Assembly (NCBI GenBank): GCA_020632925.1
Contig: JACKER010000007.1
Location: 620,001 to 684,000 of the forward strand
Reading direction: 5' to 3'
Source: Alphaproteobacteria bacterium
GTDB lineage: Bacteria; Myxococcota_A; UBA796; GCA-2862545
Length of the DNA: 64,000 nt
The number at the start of each line of letters is the position of its first letter. The first letter of the stretch is position 1. Below are positions 42,025 to 50,854 of this stretch, in pieces. Both the position numbers and the translations under genes were made by a program. The notes beneath the pieces are model-generated. The model did not search any database, was not told where the DNA came from, and saw only the letters and a list, made by a program, of their open reading frames with translations.

Positions 42025-45000
42025 GCCGGTCCTTCTCCTTCTTCTTCGCCGCCTTCGGGTCGTACTTCCAGAGGAGGTCGTCGCCGTTCGCGCGCCACTC
42101 GACCACCTGGTAGGTGTACCCGAGCTCGTCGAGCTGCGGGATCACGATGTCCTTCGGGCCCTCGACCGTCGTGATCGCGTGTCCGTCGCAGTTCGTGAGG
42201 AGTGCCGAGACCTGGGCGATGTCGATGCCGGCCAGGTCCTGGCCGCGGTGGGCGACGGCCGCGGGGTCGCGGTCGTTCTCCACCATCGTCGTGAGGTTGT
42301 CGGAGACCTGCCCGACGCTCTGCCAGGGGACGCCGTCGCCGCGTGCGTGGCGGACCTTGCTCATCAGGAGCTCGTCGTTGTCGATGTCCCCGGTGGCGAC
42401 CTCGTGCACGACCTGCTTGTAGTACTGCAGGATCTGGCCCACGCCGGAGTTGATGACGCCGTCGCTGTAGAACTGCGCGCGCCCGGCACCACCGTCGTCG
42501 ATGAACGAGGCGGCGCCCGGCGAGTACGCCAGCCCGCGGTTGACGCGGATCTCGTTGAAGATCCGGTCGCCCATGAGCGACGAGAGCACGTCCACCGCCA
42601 CGTCCTCACCGGGCTCGTCCTTCAGATCGAGGCGGCAGTACATCGTGACGTCGGTCTGGGTGCGGCCCGGGTCGTTGAAGATCAGGATCTCGGGCGGATC
42701 GGACGGCAGCGAGGGCGGCTGGACCTCGGCCGGGGGCGCCGGGGCATCCTTCCGCGCCTGCCAGCCACCGAAGTAGGTCTGGACGTTCTTCTTGGCGTCC
42801 TCGGGGTTGATGTTCCCGACGACCACCAGCGTCGCGTTCTGCGGCTGGTACGCGGTCTTCAGGTACGCGTCGACGTTGCTCGCGCCCCACTTCCGCATCG
42901 CCTGGACCTCTTCCCACGTCAGCGGCTGGCGCGTGTCCATGCCGGGGAAGAGGTAGTGGTTGACGGCGTTGGTGATGTGCCAGTCGGGATCGGCCCAGCC
43001 GCGCTTGAGCGCCTTCTCCCGACTCTCGACGTAGTCACCGATGCCGTCCATGTACGGGCGGGCGGTCTCGAGCTCCTCGCGGATCAGCCACAGCGAGCCG
43101 TCGAGGTTGCCGCTCGGAGCCCGAACGTCCATGTACAGCTGACGCGTGCCGGCCCAGGTCTCCAGCGGGTACCCCTGGCCGGGCTGCAGGCCGGGGACGG
43201 GCGGGGACACGGCCCAGCTCACCTCAGCGGCGATGGGCAGCGGGTCGTTGCCGGTCGACTGCGCGAAGCGCTGGGCGAACCCGAACGCACCCTTCTCCTC
43301 GGCGTCGGAGTTCCGGCCCAGGATGAGCCGGGTCTCGACGATCGGAGCCTCACCGTACGGGAAGATCAGCACCCGCAGGCCGTTGTCGAGGGTGTAGTCC
43401 ACGAGCTTCGTGAGGTCGGGCTGGACGTACTCGGCGGCGAGGACGGCGGGGTCGTCGAACTGGCGCAGGTCGCCGGAGAACTCCATCGCGGAGTCCATGA
43501 CGTTGGAGCCGGCGTAGGACGACTTCTCCGAGCCCACGTCGATCTCGTCCTCGGGCAGCGGCTCGAGGATGACGGTCGCGACCCGGTCGCGGCGGAGGTA
43601 CTCGTACGCCAGCTTGGAGATGACGGCGGGGTCGGCCTTCATCGCCGCGTCCATGGCGTCGGACACCGCCTTGATCGAGTTCGTGAGGTGGGCGTGCGGG
43701 ACGATGTCCTCGTTGCGGCCGCCGAAGGGAGACGCGAACAGGTCGAGGCTCAGGAGCTTGTTCGACAGCAGACCGAGCTTCGCGCGCGTGAAGTACGTGT
43801 TGTAGATCTGGCCGTTGAACCCGATGCCCGTGAAGTTCTCGGGGTTCCACATCTCGGCCAGGTTGTCGATCATCTTGTCGCGGACGTAGAGCGGATCGAG
43901 CTTGTCGTCGAGGATGTCCGCGTAGCAGAGCACCGTGGTGTTGATGACCTCGGTCATCGAGAAGCAGCCGATGTCACCGACCTTGGGGTCGTCGGGGTCG
44001 CGCCAGTCCCGGAACAGGGGACCGGACCCGACGTACTGGCTGGCGGTGTTGCCGACCATCTCGAGGTTCCACATGTCCTGACGGAACCCGCCGGGGAGCG
44101 ACCAGCCGATGGCGACGGCCTTGTGCTCGAACGGGCCCTGGCGCGTCAGCACCTCGGTCGTCCCGAGCGGCGGCACCGGGCTCGGGTCCTGCGTGATCCG
44201 CGGGGCGCGCTTCTCGGGGTCGGCGAACTGGAACACCTTGCGCTCGGCCATGCCGCGCGTGCTCGGGTCCCATGCGCCCGTGTACCACAGGTCCGGGTTG
44301 TTCTGGTCGAGCTTGGACGGGTCCGACGTGTCGACGCCCGGCCGCGGGTACTCGAAGTAGTCCTCCTTCGGGTCGAGCCTCGGATCGAGGACCGCGGGGT
44401 CGAAGTTGTCGAAGACCAGGTCGAGCGCGGCGTTCGGATCGAAGTCCCCGATCACGAAGATCGTGGTGGTGTCGGGGTGGTAGTAGTCGTCGAAGAACTT
44501 CTGCAGGTCCGCGAGCTTGATGTTGTCGATCGAGCCGTGGGTCGAGTGGTCGTGGTACGGGTGGTCCTTCGGATAGACCGCCTCGTACATGTAGTCCACG
44601 AACAACGCCGCGTTCTGCTCGTTGCGGCGCCGCCACTCGTTCCGGATGACCTCGCGCTCCGTGTCGATCATCTCCTCGGTGACGCCGATGTACGGGGTGG
44701 TCAGGCGGGCGGACTCGAGCTGCAGCAGGATCGGGAGGTACTCGCTGCTGGCGACGGTCCGGAAGTCGGTCCAGTCGTTGCGGGTGGTCGCGTTGAACAG
44801 CGTCCCGTAGTCGAACACGAAGTTCATGATCGACGGGAACTCGAGCTGCTTGCTGCGGAACCAGGTGTGCTCGACGAAGTGCGCCGTCTCCTCCTTGCCC
44901 GGCGGGTCGTCCTTGGTGCCGTGGTCGACCACGGTGAAGACGCCGGCGACCGGGTGGCTGCGGTCGGACTGCATCATGATCCGCAGCCCGGTCGGGAAGT

Positions 45001-45130
45001 CGTAGACCTGCGTGTCGAGCTGGTAGTCCGGGACGTTCGGAGAGAAGTTGGGCTTGGATGGGCGGTTCTGGGCGGAAGCGATCGTGGGCACGGTCAGGGC
45101 GACCAGCGCCGCCAGCGGCATGAGCTTCAT
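41945..45130 (-). CDS. M16 (insulinase-type) zinc peptidase with Lys-rich tail
   Basis: This 1061-residue protein has a signal peptide ending near ASAQ. Inverted zinc motif HFVEH (H84, E87, H88) and downstream TEREVIRNEWRRR give a complete M16 N-terminal site. A second half (about 550-900), containing VEAVQ-type helices and PFGxAPIVETRLILG, is likely inactive and forms the closed chamber. The last 40 residues are highly charged (KEKDRLKKEKKDAKQKE), unusual for the family. It probably degrades periplasmic peptides. Start ATG 45130 has a GGGAG site nearby; there is a 146-base divergent region upstream. Confidence 0.93.
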   Translation of the reverse strand: MKLMPLAALVALTVPTIASAQNRPSKPNFSPNVPDYQLDTQVYDFPTGLRIMMQSDRSHPVAGVFTVVDHGTKDDPPGKEETAHFVEHTWFRSKQLEFPSIMNFVFDYGTLFNATTRNDWTDFRTVASSEYLPILLQLESARLTTPYIGVTEEMIDTEREVIRNEWRRRNEQNAALFVDYMYEAVYPKDHPYHDHSTHGSIDNIKLADLQKFFDDYYHPDTTTIFVIGDFDPNAALDLVFDNFDPAVLDPRLDPKEDYFEYPRPGVDTSDPSKLDQNNPDLWYTGAWDPSTRGMAERKVFQFADPEKRAPRITQDPSPVPPLGTTEVLTRQGPFEHKAVAIGWSLPGGFRQDMWNLEMVGNTASQYVGSGPLFRDWRDPDDPKVGDIGCFSMTEVINTTVLCYADILDDKLDPLYVRDKMIDNLAEMWNPENFTGIGFNGQIYNTYFTRAKLGLLSNKLLSLDLFASPFGGRNEDIVPHAHLTNSIKAVSDAMDAAMKADPAVISKLAYEYLRRDRVATVILEPLPEDEIDVGSEKSSYAGSNVMDSAMEFSGDLRQFDDPAVLAAEYVQPDLTKLVDYTLDNGLRVLIFPYGEAPIVETRLILGRNSDAEEKGAFGFAQRFAQSTGNDPLPIAAEVSWAVSPPVPGLQPGQGYPLETWAGTRQLYMDVRAPSGNLDGSLWLIREELETARPYMDGIGDYVESREKALKRGWADPDWHITNAVNHYLFPGMDTRQPLTWEEVQAMRKWGASNVDAYLKTAYQPQNATLVVVGNINPEDAKKNVQTYFGGWQARKDAPAPPAEVQPPSLPSDPPEILIFNDPGRTQTDVTMYCRLDLKDEPGEDVAVDVLSSLMGDRIFNEIRVNRGLAYSPGAASFIDDGGAGRAQFYSDGVINSGVGQILQYYKQVVHEVATGDIDNDELLMSKVRHARGDGVPWQSVGQVSDNLTTMVENDRDPAAVAHRGQDLAGIDIAQVSALLTNCDGHAITTVEGPKDIVIPQLDELGYTYQVVEWRANGDDLLWKYDPKAAKKKEKDRLKKEKKDAKQKEKEASKGDGSADGGH

Positions 45131-45276
45131 CTCGTTGTCTCCCTTGAGGGGGCCTCTGGTAACACCCTCCTTCCGAGGGGGCTTCCGAAGAGCCCGATCG
45201 GGAGCGGCACTGCCCCGCTCGGGTCCTCCCTTGTGTGCCGGCACGTCCGATCGTTCATGTCGGTTATCGTCACGGG

Positions 45277-45525
45277 ATGGAGCCGTTCATCGTCGGACTT
45301 CTCGCGGGCTTGACGGCCATGCTCGGCGTGGCCTTCTGGCAGCTGCTGGTCGGACCCGACCGACTCCTCGCGCTCCTGCCCCGCAGCCGCGTTCGCGACG
45401 ACGACGGCTGGTTCGAGGAGCACCCGGCGGCGCTGCGCGGGCTGACGATGGCCGTCGGCCTCGTGCTGTTCCTGTCGGGCTTCCTCACCGGGCTCGCGCT
45501 CACCTTCCTCACCGGGACCTCCTGA
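45277..45525 (+). CDS. small two-helix membrane protein, unknown
   Basis: This 82-residue protein, from ATG 45277, has two hydrophobic segments (FIVGLLAGLTAMLGVAFWQL and AVGLVLFLSGFLTGLALTFL) joined by a charged loop with RSRVRDDDGWFEEH. No family recognised. It is divergent from the M16 peptidase and ends just ahead of the tRNA gene on the opposite strand. Confidence 0.6.
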   Translation: MEPFIVGLLAGLTAMLGVAFWQLLVGPDRLLALLPRSRVRDDDGWFEEHPAALRGLTMAVGLVLFLSGFLTGLALTFLTGTS

Positions 45526-45555
45526 TTCGGAGGCCCGCGCGGCGGAAGGGGGGAG

Positions 45556-45629
45556 TGGCTAGGGGCGGACTCGAACCGCCGACACTACGGGTATGAACCG
45601 TATGCTCTAACCAACTGAGCTACCCAGCC
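45556..45629 (-). tRNA. tRNA-Met (CAU), elongator type
   Basis: A 74-base tRNA reads on the minus strand. The acceptor stem is GGCUGGG/CCUAGCC with one G-U pair, the D-stem is GCUC/GAGC, and the anticodon stem is UACGG/CCGUA with loop UUCAUAC, anticodon CAU. The T-arm is GGCGG-UUCGAGU-CCGCC, discriminator A. CCA is not encoded. G1-C72 and the lack of three G-C pairs in the anticodon stem exclude the initiator. A tRNA-Ile with modified CAU is possible but the acceptor matches Met better. Confidence 0.93.
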
Positions 45630-45688
45630 GGGTGCGCATGCGTAACTGGTGGAGGCCTGCGCGGGCAAGGGCGGAGCGAGCCACGCCG

Positions 45689-45709
45689 CGATCGTCTCCT
45701 CGACGATCG
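45689..45709. promoter_or_regulatory. 8-bp inverted repeat upstream of the Crp/Fnr gene
   Basis: CGATCGTC (45689-45696), five bases, and GACGATCG (45702-45709) form perfect arms. They lie 68 bases upstream of the Crp/Fnr ATG and upstream of the divergent tRNA-Met. An autoregulatory operator is plausible. It does not match the classical TGTGA-N6-TCACA site. Confidence 0.42.
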
Positions 45710-45777
45710 GCGGACGCCCTGGGTCCGCGCCGTGATCGATCGAGTCGTTCGCGGGTGCGGCGGTAGGATGCCTCGCG

Positions 45778-46617
45778 ATGACCGACACCGCCCGACCCGA
45801 GCAGCTGGCCCGACACGCGTTCTTCGCGGAGCTGCGCCCAGAGGCGCTGGCCAGGCTGGCGCCGCGGGTGACGACGGACAAGCTGCGGGCGCGGGTGTCC
45901 GTGTGGTCCCCGGGCGATCCCATCCGGGAGCTGCTCCTGGTGCGCAGCGGCGTCCTGCGGGAGGCGATCGAGGGCTCGGGCGACCGCGACCTCTGCCTGC
46001 GCTTCCTGGGACGCGGCGATCTGGCCGGGGACAGCGACGTCCTCGCCTCGCTCTCCGGCGTGGCCGCGCACCACACCCACCTCTCGATCCACGAGGAGGC
46101 CTCGGTGTGGCGCGTGCCGCTCGCCGACCTCCGCGAGGTGATCGCGGCCGATCCGCGGGTCCTGGTGCGGTTCGGGGCGGCAGCGGCGTCCGCGCTGCGC
46201 GAGGTCGAGCAACGCCTCGCGGGCCAGGTGTTCCACACGGTCGAGGCACGCATCGCCGCCGTCCTCCAGCGGCTCGCGGAGCGCTTCGGCGTCCGGGACA
46301 GCCGCGGCGTCATCGTCAACCTCAAGCTGACCCACCGTGACCTCGCGGCGCTGGCGGGGTCCTCGCGCGAGAGCGCGAGCGTGGTGCTCACGGCCTGGCG
46401 ACGGGCGGGGCTGGTGGCCGCCGAGGGGCGCCGCGTGGTGGTGCTCGACCGCGAGGGGTTGTCGGCGCTCGCGGGCAGCGTGGTCGAATCCGCCGATTCC
46501 AGGTCCACGCCGCCGACGGTTACGAGACGTTCCAGCGATACGATCGCGGGACCGTCGGGTCGGCCCGAGCATGGGCGGCGACGTCGGCGACCACCGCCGC
46601 TATACTCCCGGGCCTGA
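45778..46617 (+). CDS. Crp/Fnr family transcription regulator
   Basis: This 279-residue protein has a cyclic-nucleotide-binding-like barrel (about 15-130: FFAELRPEALARLAP, VWSPGDPIRELLLVRSGVLRE, FLGRGDLAGDSD), a dimer helix and the winged-helix motif NLKLTHRDLAALAGSSRESASVVLTAW. No Fnr-type N-terminal cysteines, so it probably senses a small molecule. About 45 basic and Ser/Arg-rich residues extend past the usual end, perhaps because the true stop has been lost. Its stop overlaps the next ATG, so both may be a unit. Confidence 0.9.
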   Translation: MTDTARPEQLARHAFFAELRPEALARLAPRVTTDKLRARVSVWSPGDPIRELLLVRSGVLREAIEGSGDRDLCLRFLGRGDLAGDSDVLASLSGVAAHHTHLSIHEEASVWRVPLADLREVIAADPRVLVRFGAAAASALREVEQRLAGQVFHTVEARIAAVLQRLAERFGVRDSRGVIVNLKLTHRDLAALAGSSRESASVVLTAWRRAGLVAAEGRRVVVLDREGLSALAGSVVESADSRSTPPTVTRRSSDTIAGPSGRPEHGRRRRRPPPLYSRA

Positions 46618-47291
46618 TGGTCATCGCACTGCTCCTCGCGGGCTCCGCTCACGCCGCCTCCGTCGGCGTCGGGCTGGACCTCGGCACCGATCTCCCGGAT
46701 GCGAACGCATCCGACGCCAGCACCGCCTTCCCGGTGGGTGGTGCGCTGCGCGTCCCCATCGGCATCCCGCTGGCGGAGACCGCCGGGCTCCGGATCACGC
46801 CCCGCTTCCAGGGGGCCCAGGGTCAGGACCTGATCCTCTTCCCCGGGCAGGGCGGGGTCGCGTTCGGCGACGAGGTGAAGGCCTGGTATGCGAGCGCCGC
46901 GGTGCTCGTGGGGCCCGAGGTCCGCATCACGCGCGGCGGGGTGGCGCCCACCTTCGGCGCCGGCGTCGGTCCCGCGGTCGCCATGACCTTCCACAACTTC
47001 GACCGCTGCGGCTACTTCGCGCCCAACGCCGACTGTGGCGGGGGCGGTGAGGCGTTGCCGGCGATGGACCCGAGCACGACCCAGTTCGCGGTGGCCACCG
47101 AGCTGTCGTTCGGCGTGCAGTTCCTCCCCGAGGATCCGGGGATCGGCGCCTGGGTGGAGCTCGGGTACGGCAGCGTCGGCGTCCCGGGCACGACCTTCGG
47201 CGATCGAGCGGTCGAGGGCCTCGAGCGCGCTCCCTACGCGTACAACGCGGTTCGCCTGGGGTTCGGCGTCCTGTTCGGCGCCGCGCGCTGA
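46617..47291 (+). CDS. exported outer-membrane barrel-like protein
   Basis: This 224-residue protein has a signal MVIALLLAGSAHA, then many short alternating strands (SVGVGLDLGTDLPD, GLRITPRFQGAQ, PEVRITRGGVAPTFGAGVGPAVAMTF) and an ending VRLGFGVLFGAAR. A small internal loop holds two cysteines. The pattern fits a small outer-membrane beta-barrel of the OmpA/PorV style, but no family was matched. It is co-expressed with the Crp/Fnr regulator through a TGATG-type overlap. Confidence 0.68.
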   Translation: MVIALLLAGSAHAASVGVGLDLGTDLPDANASDASTAFPVGGALRVPIGIPLAETAGLRITPRFQGAQGQDLILFPGQGGVAFGDEVKAWYASAAVLVGPEVRITRGGVAPTFGAGVGPAVAMTFHNFDRCGYFAPNADCGGGGEALPAMDPSTTQFAVATELSFGVQFLPEDPGIGAWVELGYGSVGVPGTTFGDRAVEGLERAPYAYNAVRLGFGVLFGAAR

Positions 47292-47300
47292 CCGACGGGG

Positions 47301-47337
47301 CCGGGAGCGGTTACACCTGCCGTCCACCGCTCCCCGG
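47301..47337. terminator. strong hairpin between two genes, possible terminator or leader element
   Basis: CCGGGAGCGG (47301-47310) pairs with CCGCTCCCCGG (47327-47337) with one bulge, loop 16 bases. It lies ten bases after the previous stop and nine bases before the DUF507 ATG. There is no U-tract, so it could be a Rho-type pause or a structure that hides the ribosome site of the DUF507 gene. Confidence 0.4.
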
Positions 47338-47345
47338 ACGCTCCC

Positions 47346-47867
47346 ATGAAGCTGTACCGTGCCAAGGTCCCGGCCATCGCGAAGGCCGTCGTCGAACGCC
47401 TCGTCACCGAGGGTGACATCGAGGTCCGCCCGGACGCGCGCGAGGAGGCCGAGAAGGACCTGTCCGCGATCATGGACGAGTATCTCCGCCGCGACAACGA
47501 GCTCCGCGAGCAGATCCGCGACGAGATGTCCGCCATGAACATCCCGTACTCGGAGTACGGCCGGACCCGGAAGCGGATCGCCGAGGAGCTCGGGCACCCG
47601 CTCGGTGACGACGTGGAGCGCTTCCTGTGCCGCCAGTTCATCGAGAACCTGCTGATCTCCCCGTCCATCGACGAGGTCTTCGAGGAGGACCGCGTCCTCT
47701 ACAAGAAGGTGATGGAGGTCCTCAAGGCGCACGACGTGGACGAGGCCGAGATCCGCGACGAGGCCGTGTCCCGGATCAAGAACGTCCAGGAAGGCACCGT
47801 CGACTACGAGATCGCGCTCCAGGAACAGATCAAGCAGGTCAAGAAGCGGCGCGGCCTCATCCACTGA
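47346..47867 (+). CDS. DUF507 family protein (two copies of the domain)
   Basis: This 173-residue, wholly helical protein begins KLYRAKVPAIAKAVVERLVT. The first half (EAEKDLSAIMDEYLRRDNEL) and second half (RQFIENLLISPSIDEVFEED, KVMEVLKAHDVDEAEI) are similar and match DUF507, known from delta-proteobacteria and related groups, function unknown. It is soluble, highly charged and probably cytoplasmic. Its stop touches the stop of the convergent lipoprotein gene. It looks like a core gene. Confidence 0.85.
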   Translation: MKLYRAKVPAIAKAVVERLVTEGDIEVRPDAREEAEKDLSAIMDEYLRRDNELREQIRDEMSAMNIPYSEYGRTRKRIAEELGHPLGDDVERFLCRQFIENLLISPSIDEVFEEDRVLYKKVMEVLKAHDVDEAEIRDEAVSRIKNVQEGTVDYEIALQEQIKQVKKRRGLIH

Positions 47868-49016
47868 TCACTCGGGCGACGGCTCCGCGGGCGTCTGCGC
47901 CTCCGGGGACGCGCCGAAGAGGAAGCCCTCCTTCTCGCCCACCTTGCGTGTCTGGCCGACGAGCGAGCCGATCTCGGACCCGGTGAGGCGCGTGAGCAGG
48001 TCGCCGAGCATCACGTTGCGCCGCTCCTGCTTGCGGTCGTAGCCCCAGAGCTGGAAGCTGCCGTAGTAGTCGGTCAGCTCGTACCACTCGAACTCCGTTC
48101 CCTGGACCGCGTCCATCACGAAGCGGTCGTGCGTCTCCAGGTTCACGAAGGACAGCATCGGCGGGCGGGTCGTGCGCTCCGCGTCCGGGGGCAGCTTGGC
48201 CTCGAGCTCCGCGGCCTTCGGGTTGTTCGGGCCGAAGACGCTCACCGGCTCGCCGAGGTGCTCGAGCACCATCCACCGTCCCTTCGGGTGGACCGTGCCA
48301 CGGGTCGCGGGCGCCCAGGTCCCGAGCGGCTTGCCGCCCGTCGTGTCCCACAGGGTCGCGGTGTCGCCCTTGACCGACACCACCCGGTCCGCCGCCGGGG
48401 TGTAGCTGAAGCGGTCGACCGCGCCGAGCCAGGTCCACGCCTCCTCGAGCGTCCCGTCCGCCAGCGACAGGTCGTACACACGGCGTGCGCCACCCTTCTC
48501 CAGCGTGAGCAGCACGTGATCGGGCTGCCGGCTACGGCCGAGGTCCTTCGGCGCGTGCAGCTCGGCGGGGAGGTCCACGGTGTGGGCCGCGGCGTGCGTG
48601 CCCGGCTGCTCCCCGGGCTCGTCCATGTCCCACCACGTGATGCGCTCGGGCCCCTCGGGCGTCTCGGGCGCGATCGGGTGCACGACCTTGCGAGAGACCG
48701 GGCGGCCGTCGGATCCGGTCGTCACGAGCCAGGTCGCGGGGCCCGTCGGCGAGGCCGTCGGGACGACGATCGAGCGCTTGTCGGGCGTGTCCGCGAGCAG
48801 GACGTGCTGCGTCATGCCGAGCTGGTAGTAGAGCTCGTGGCCCGTGATCGACCACGTGGCGTCACCGAAGTTGTTGGCACCGCAGGCCGAGAACACCATC
48901 TGGAACGCGCTGCGGCCCGCCAGGCTCTCCATCTCCTCGACGTCGCAGTCCGCCGCGGCGGTCTCGTCCTCCCCCAGGTCCACGCATCCCCACCACGCCA
49001 GCCACAACGCCGTCAC
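47868..49016 (-). CDS. beta-propeller-like lipoprotein
   Basis: This 382-residue protein is read from GTG 49016, five bases behind GGAGG. Its N-terminus WLAWWGCVDLG suggests an unusual lipobox. The body has repeating blade-like strands (RIVVPTA-, VTTGSDGRPVSRKV, VYDLSLADGTLEEAWTWLG, VSVKGDTATLWDTTGGKPLG, VHPKGRWMVLEHLG), typical of a WD40/PQQ propeller. The end ENLxxHDRFVMDAV-type helices and a Pro-Glu tail follow. It overlaps the peptidase gene by four bases and belongs with it. No enzyme motif. Confidence 0.72.
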   Translation of the reverse strand: MTALWLAWWGCVDLGEDETAAADCDVEEMESLAGRSAFQMVFSACGANNFGDATWSITGHELYYQLGMTQHVLLADTPDKRSIVVPTASPTGPATWLVTTGSDGRPVSRKVVHPIAPETPEGPERITWWDMDEPGEQPGTHAAAHTVDLPAELHAPKDLGRSRQPDHVLLTLEKGGARRVYDLSLADGTLEEAWTWLGAVDRFSYTPAADRVVSVKGDTATLWDTTGGKPLGTWAPATRGTVHPKGRWMVLEHLGEPVSVFGPNNPKAAELEAKLPPDAERTTRPPMLSFVNLETHDRFVMDAVQGTEFEWYELTDYYGSFQLWGYDRKQERRNVMLGDLLTRLTGSEIGSLVGQTRKVGEKEGFLFGASPEAQTPAEPSPE

Positions 49017-50854
49017 CTGCGCCTCCTCGACCTCGCCGCAGCCAGCGAGCCCAGCACCACCGACACCAGCCACGTCCCGCGGTGCCGCGGCATCGTATCG
49101 CAGGCGCCCCCTCTCACGACGAGGCGTTCCTCGACGAGCCTGGCGGTGCCGTCGTCCACCGCCAGCACGGCACCTCCCGCGGCCAGCAGGGCGGGCGCCG
49201 CGTCGCCGATGGCCATCAGCTCGCCGTCCTGCTCGGTGAACGCGAGCTCGATCTGCGCTCGCTCCTCGCCCGCGAAGCCGAACAGGCGGGTGCCGGGTGG
49301 GGCGTCGAACGGGATGGCGCTCGCGGCGAGCGTCACCACCCCGTCCACCACCAGCACCGCGTTGCGCCAGGTGGTCCCGTCCGCCGCCACGACGGACCAG
49401 GCGCCGCGCACCAGCGGGTCCGGATCGAGCGCCACGCCCCCGTTCGTCACCGTCAGCGGCACGTCGGGCGCGCCGGGGTGGACCAGGCGCGCGGCGGTCA
49501 CCCCATCCGGCAGCACGAGCCGACCCGCGCGGGCCAGGATCTGCACGTCGATCGGGTCGCCCACCGACGCGGGCTCCAGCGCGATCTCCTCGATGGCGTC
49601 CAGCGCGACGGTGCGGGCGGCGTACCCCGGCGCCGAGGCGCGGACCGATCGGACCCCCGGCGGGATCATGCGGTGGAAGCGACCCGTGGTCGGATCGGAC
49701 AGCGTCGGGGTGGAGCCGTCGACCTCGATCGTGGCCGCGAGCGCGCGGCCGGTGCGTGCGTCGACCACCCGGCCGCTGGCGTCCGGTCGCACGGACAGGG
49801 TCCGCAGCAGCGAGGTGAGGTGGGCCTCGGCGATCGCGTCGAGCTGGTCGGCGGGCGGGGACTTCGGGTCGGACAGCTCGAGGGTCAGGTCGAGCACGCC
49901 CTGGCGGCCGTAGGCCCAGTCGTTGGTGTCCCCGCGCGTGAGGTACCAGTCCGCGCCCTGGGTCACCCAGAACCCCGGCCAGGTGCACGTGTCCGCGTAG
50001 TCCGCCGCCAGGGCCTCGAACAGCACGGCGTCGGGCGGGTCGTCCCGGGTGTAGTTCCAGGGCCAGCCGAGGTTCGTGGCGCCGGCGTGCAGGGACAGGC
50101 CGAGCATCGGGTGGACGAGCTCCGCGAACGCTCGCACCGCCCGGGTCTCGGGCTCGGAGAAGGGGGACTCCCCGGAGCGGAACTCGGTCGCGGACCAGCC
50201 CAGGTCGTAGTTGCGGTTCAGGTCCACGCCGTTCGCGTTCTCTCGCGTGCCCGCGACCGCCCCGTCCGGGTTGACGTACGGCACCACCCACAGCGTCGCG
50301 TCGTCGAGCCAGGCCGTGAGCGCCGGGTTCGTGCCGTCGTCCGTCGCGACCCTCGCCGCGAGGTCCAGCGCGACCTCCCAGGCGGAACCCTCGTCGCCGT
50401 GGTGGTCGGCGAGGACGCGCGCGGTCGGCGCACCGGCCTGCGGGGGCTGACCGAACCACGCTCCCTCGATCGGCCTGCCCTGGACCGAGGTGCCGAGCAG
50501 GGCCAGGCCTGCCCGCGGCGCGTCGGCCACCAGCTGCTCCAGCACGGCGGTGCCCGACGAGGGGTCGCGGTACCCGGGTGGGAGCGGCGGTGGGAGGGTG
50601 GCGGGCCCGGTCCGCCAGCCGCGGCGAGGCAGCGCGCTCCCGTCCTCCACCAGCACGCGCACCCAGACGGCGCCGTCGTCATCGGTTCGACGCTCCCCCG
50701 TGACCAACGCCGCATCGGTGGGGATGGGCCGGTCCGTGGCCAGCACCCACTGCTCCAGCAGCGGCGGTGCCGCGAGGGCAGTCGTGGGGCACGCGGAGAC
50801 GACGGACAGCGCGAGGAGCGCCACCCCGCCATGGTGGTACCATCCGTCCGCCAT
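49013..50854 (-). CDS. M14-like zinc carboxypeptidase, exported, with MYXO-CTERM-like tail
   Basis: A protein of up to 613 residues. Zinc ligands H and E are in DHHGDEGSAWEV, the family motif is NPDGAVAGTRENANGVDLNR, the third His is in LGLSLHAGAT, and the catalytic Glu is in LDLTLELSDPK. After the catalytic domain come carboxypeptidase regulatory-type strands (SGRVVDARTGRALAATIEV) and another beta domain. The end, GACDTMPRHRG, a hydrophobic run (TWLVSVVLGSLA) and RSRRRR, resembles MYXO-CTERM. ATG 50854 overlaps the divergent kinase start; GTG 50824 gives a cleaner signal peptide and may be the real start. Confidence 0.88.
   Translation of the reverse strand: MADGWYHHGGVALLALSVVSACPTTALAAPPLLEQWVLATDRPIPTDAALVTGERRTDDDGAVWVRVLVEDGSALPRRGWRTGPATLPPPLPPGYRDPSSGTAVLEQLVADAPRAGLALLGTSVQGRPIEGAWFGQPPQAGAPTARVLADHHGDEGSAWEVALDLAARVATDDGTNPALTAWLDDATLWVVPYVNPDGAVAGTRENANGVDLNRNYDLGWSATEFRSGESPFSEPETRAVRAFAELVHPMLGLSLHAGATNLGWPWNYTRDDPPDAVLFEALAADYADTCTWPGFWVTQGADWYLTRGDTNDWAYGRQGVLDLTLELSDPKSPPADQLDAIAEAHLTSLLRTLSVRPDASGRVVDARTGRALAATIEVDGSTPTLSDPTTGRFHRMIPPGVRSVRASAPGYAARTVALDAIEEIALEPASVGDPIDVQILARAGRLVLPDGVTAARLVHPGAPDVPLTVTNGGVALDPDPLVRGAWSVVAADGTTWRNAVLVVDGVVTLAASAIPFDAPPGTRLFGFAGEERAQIELAFTEQDGELMAIGDAAPALLAAGGAVLAVDDGTARLVEERLVVRGGACDTMPRHRGTWLVSVVLGSLAAARSRRRR

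Noticed and set aside
45131..45276. Riboswitch or small RNA upstream of the M16 peptidase
   Set aside because: GC-rich sequence with short repeats, but no conserved riboswitch core or stable long hairpin was seen.
45556..45629. Initiator tRNA-Met
   Set aside because: G1-C72 pairs normally and the anticodon stem lacks the three G-C pairs, so it is the elongator form.
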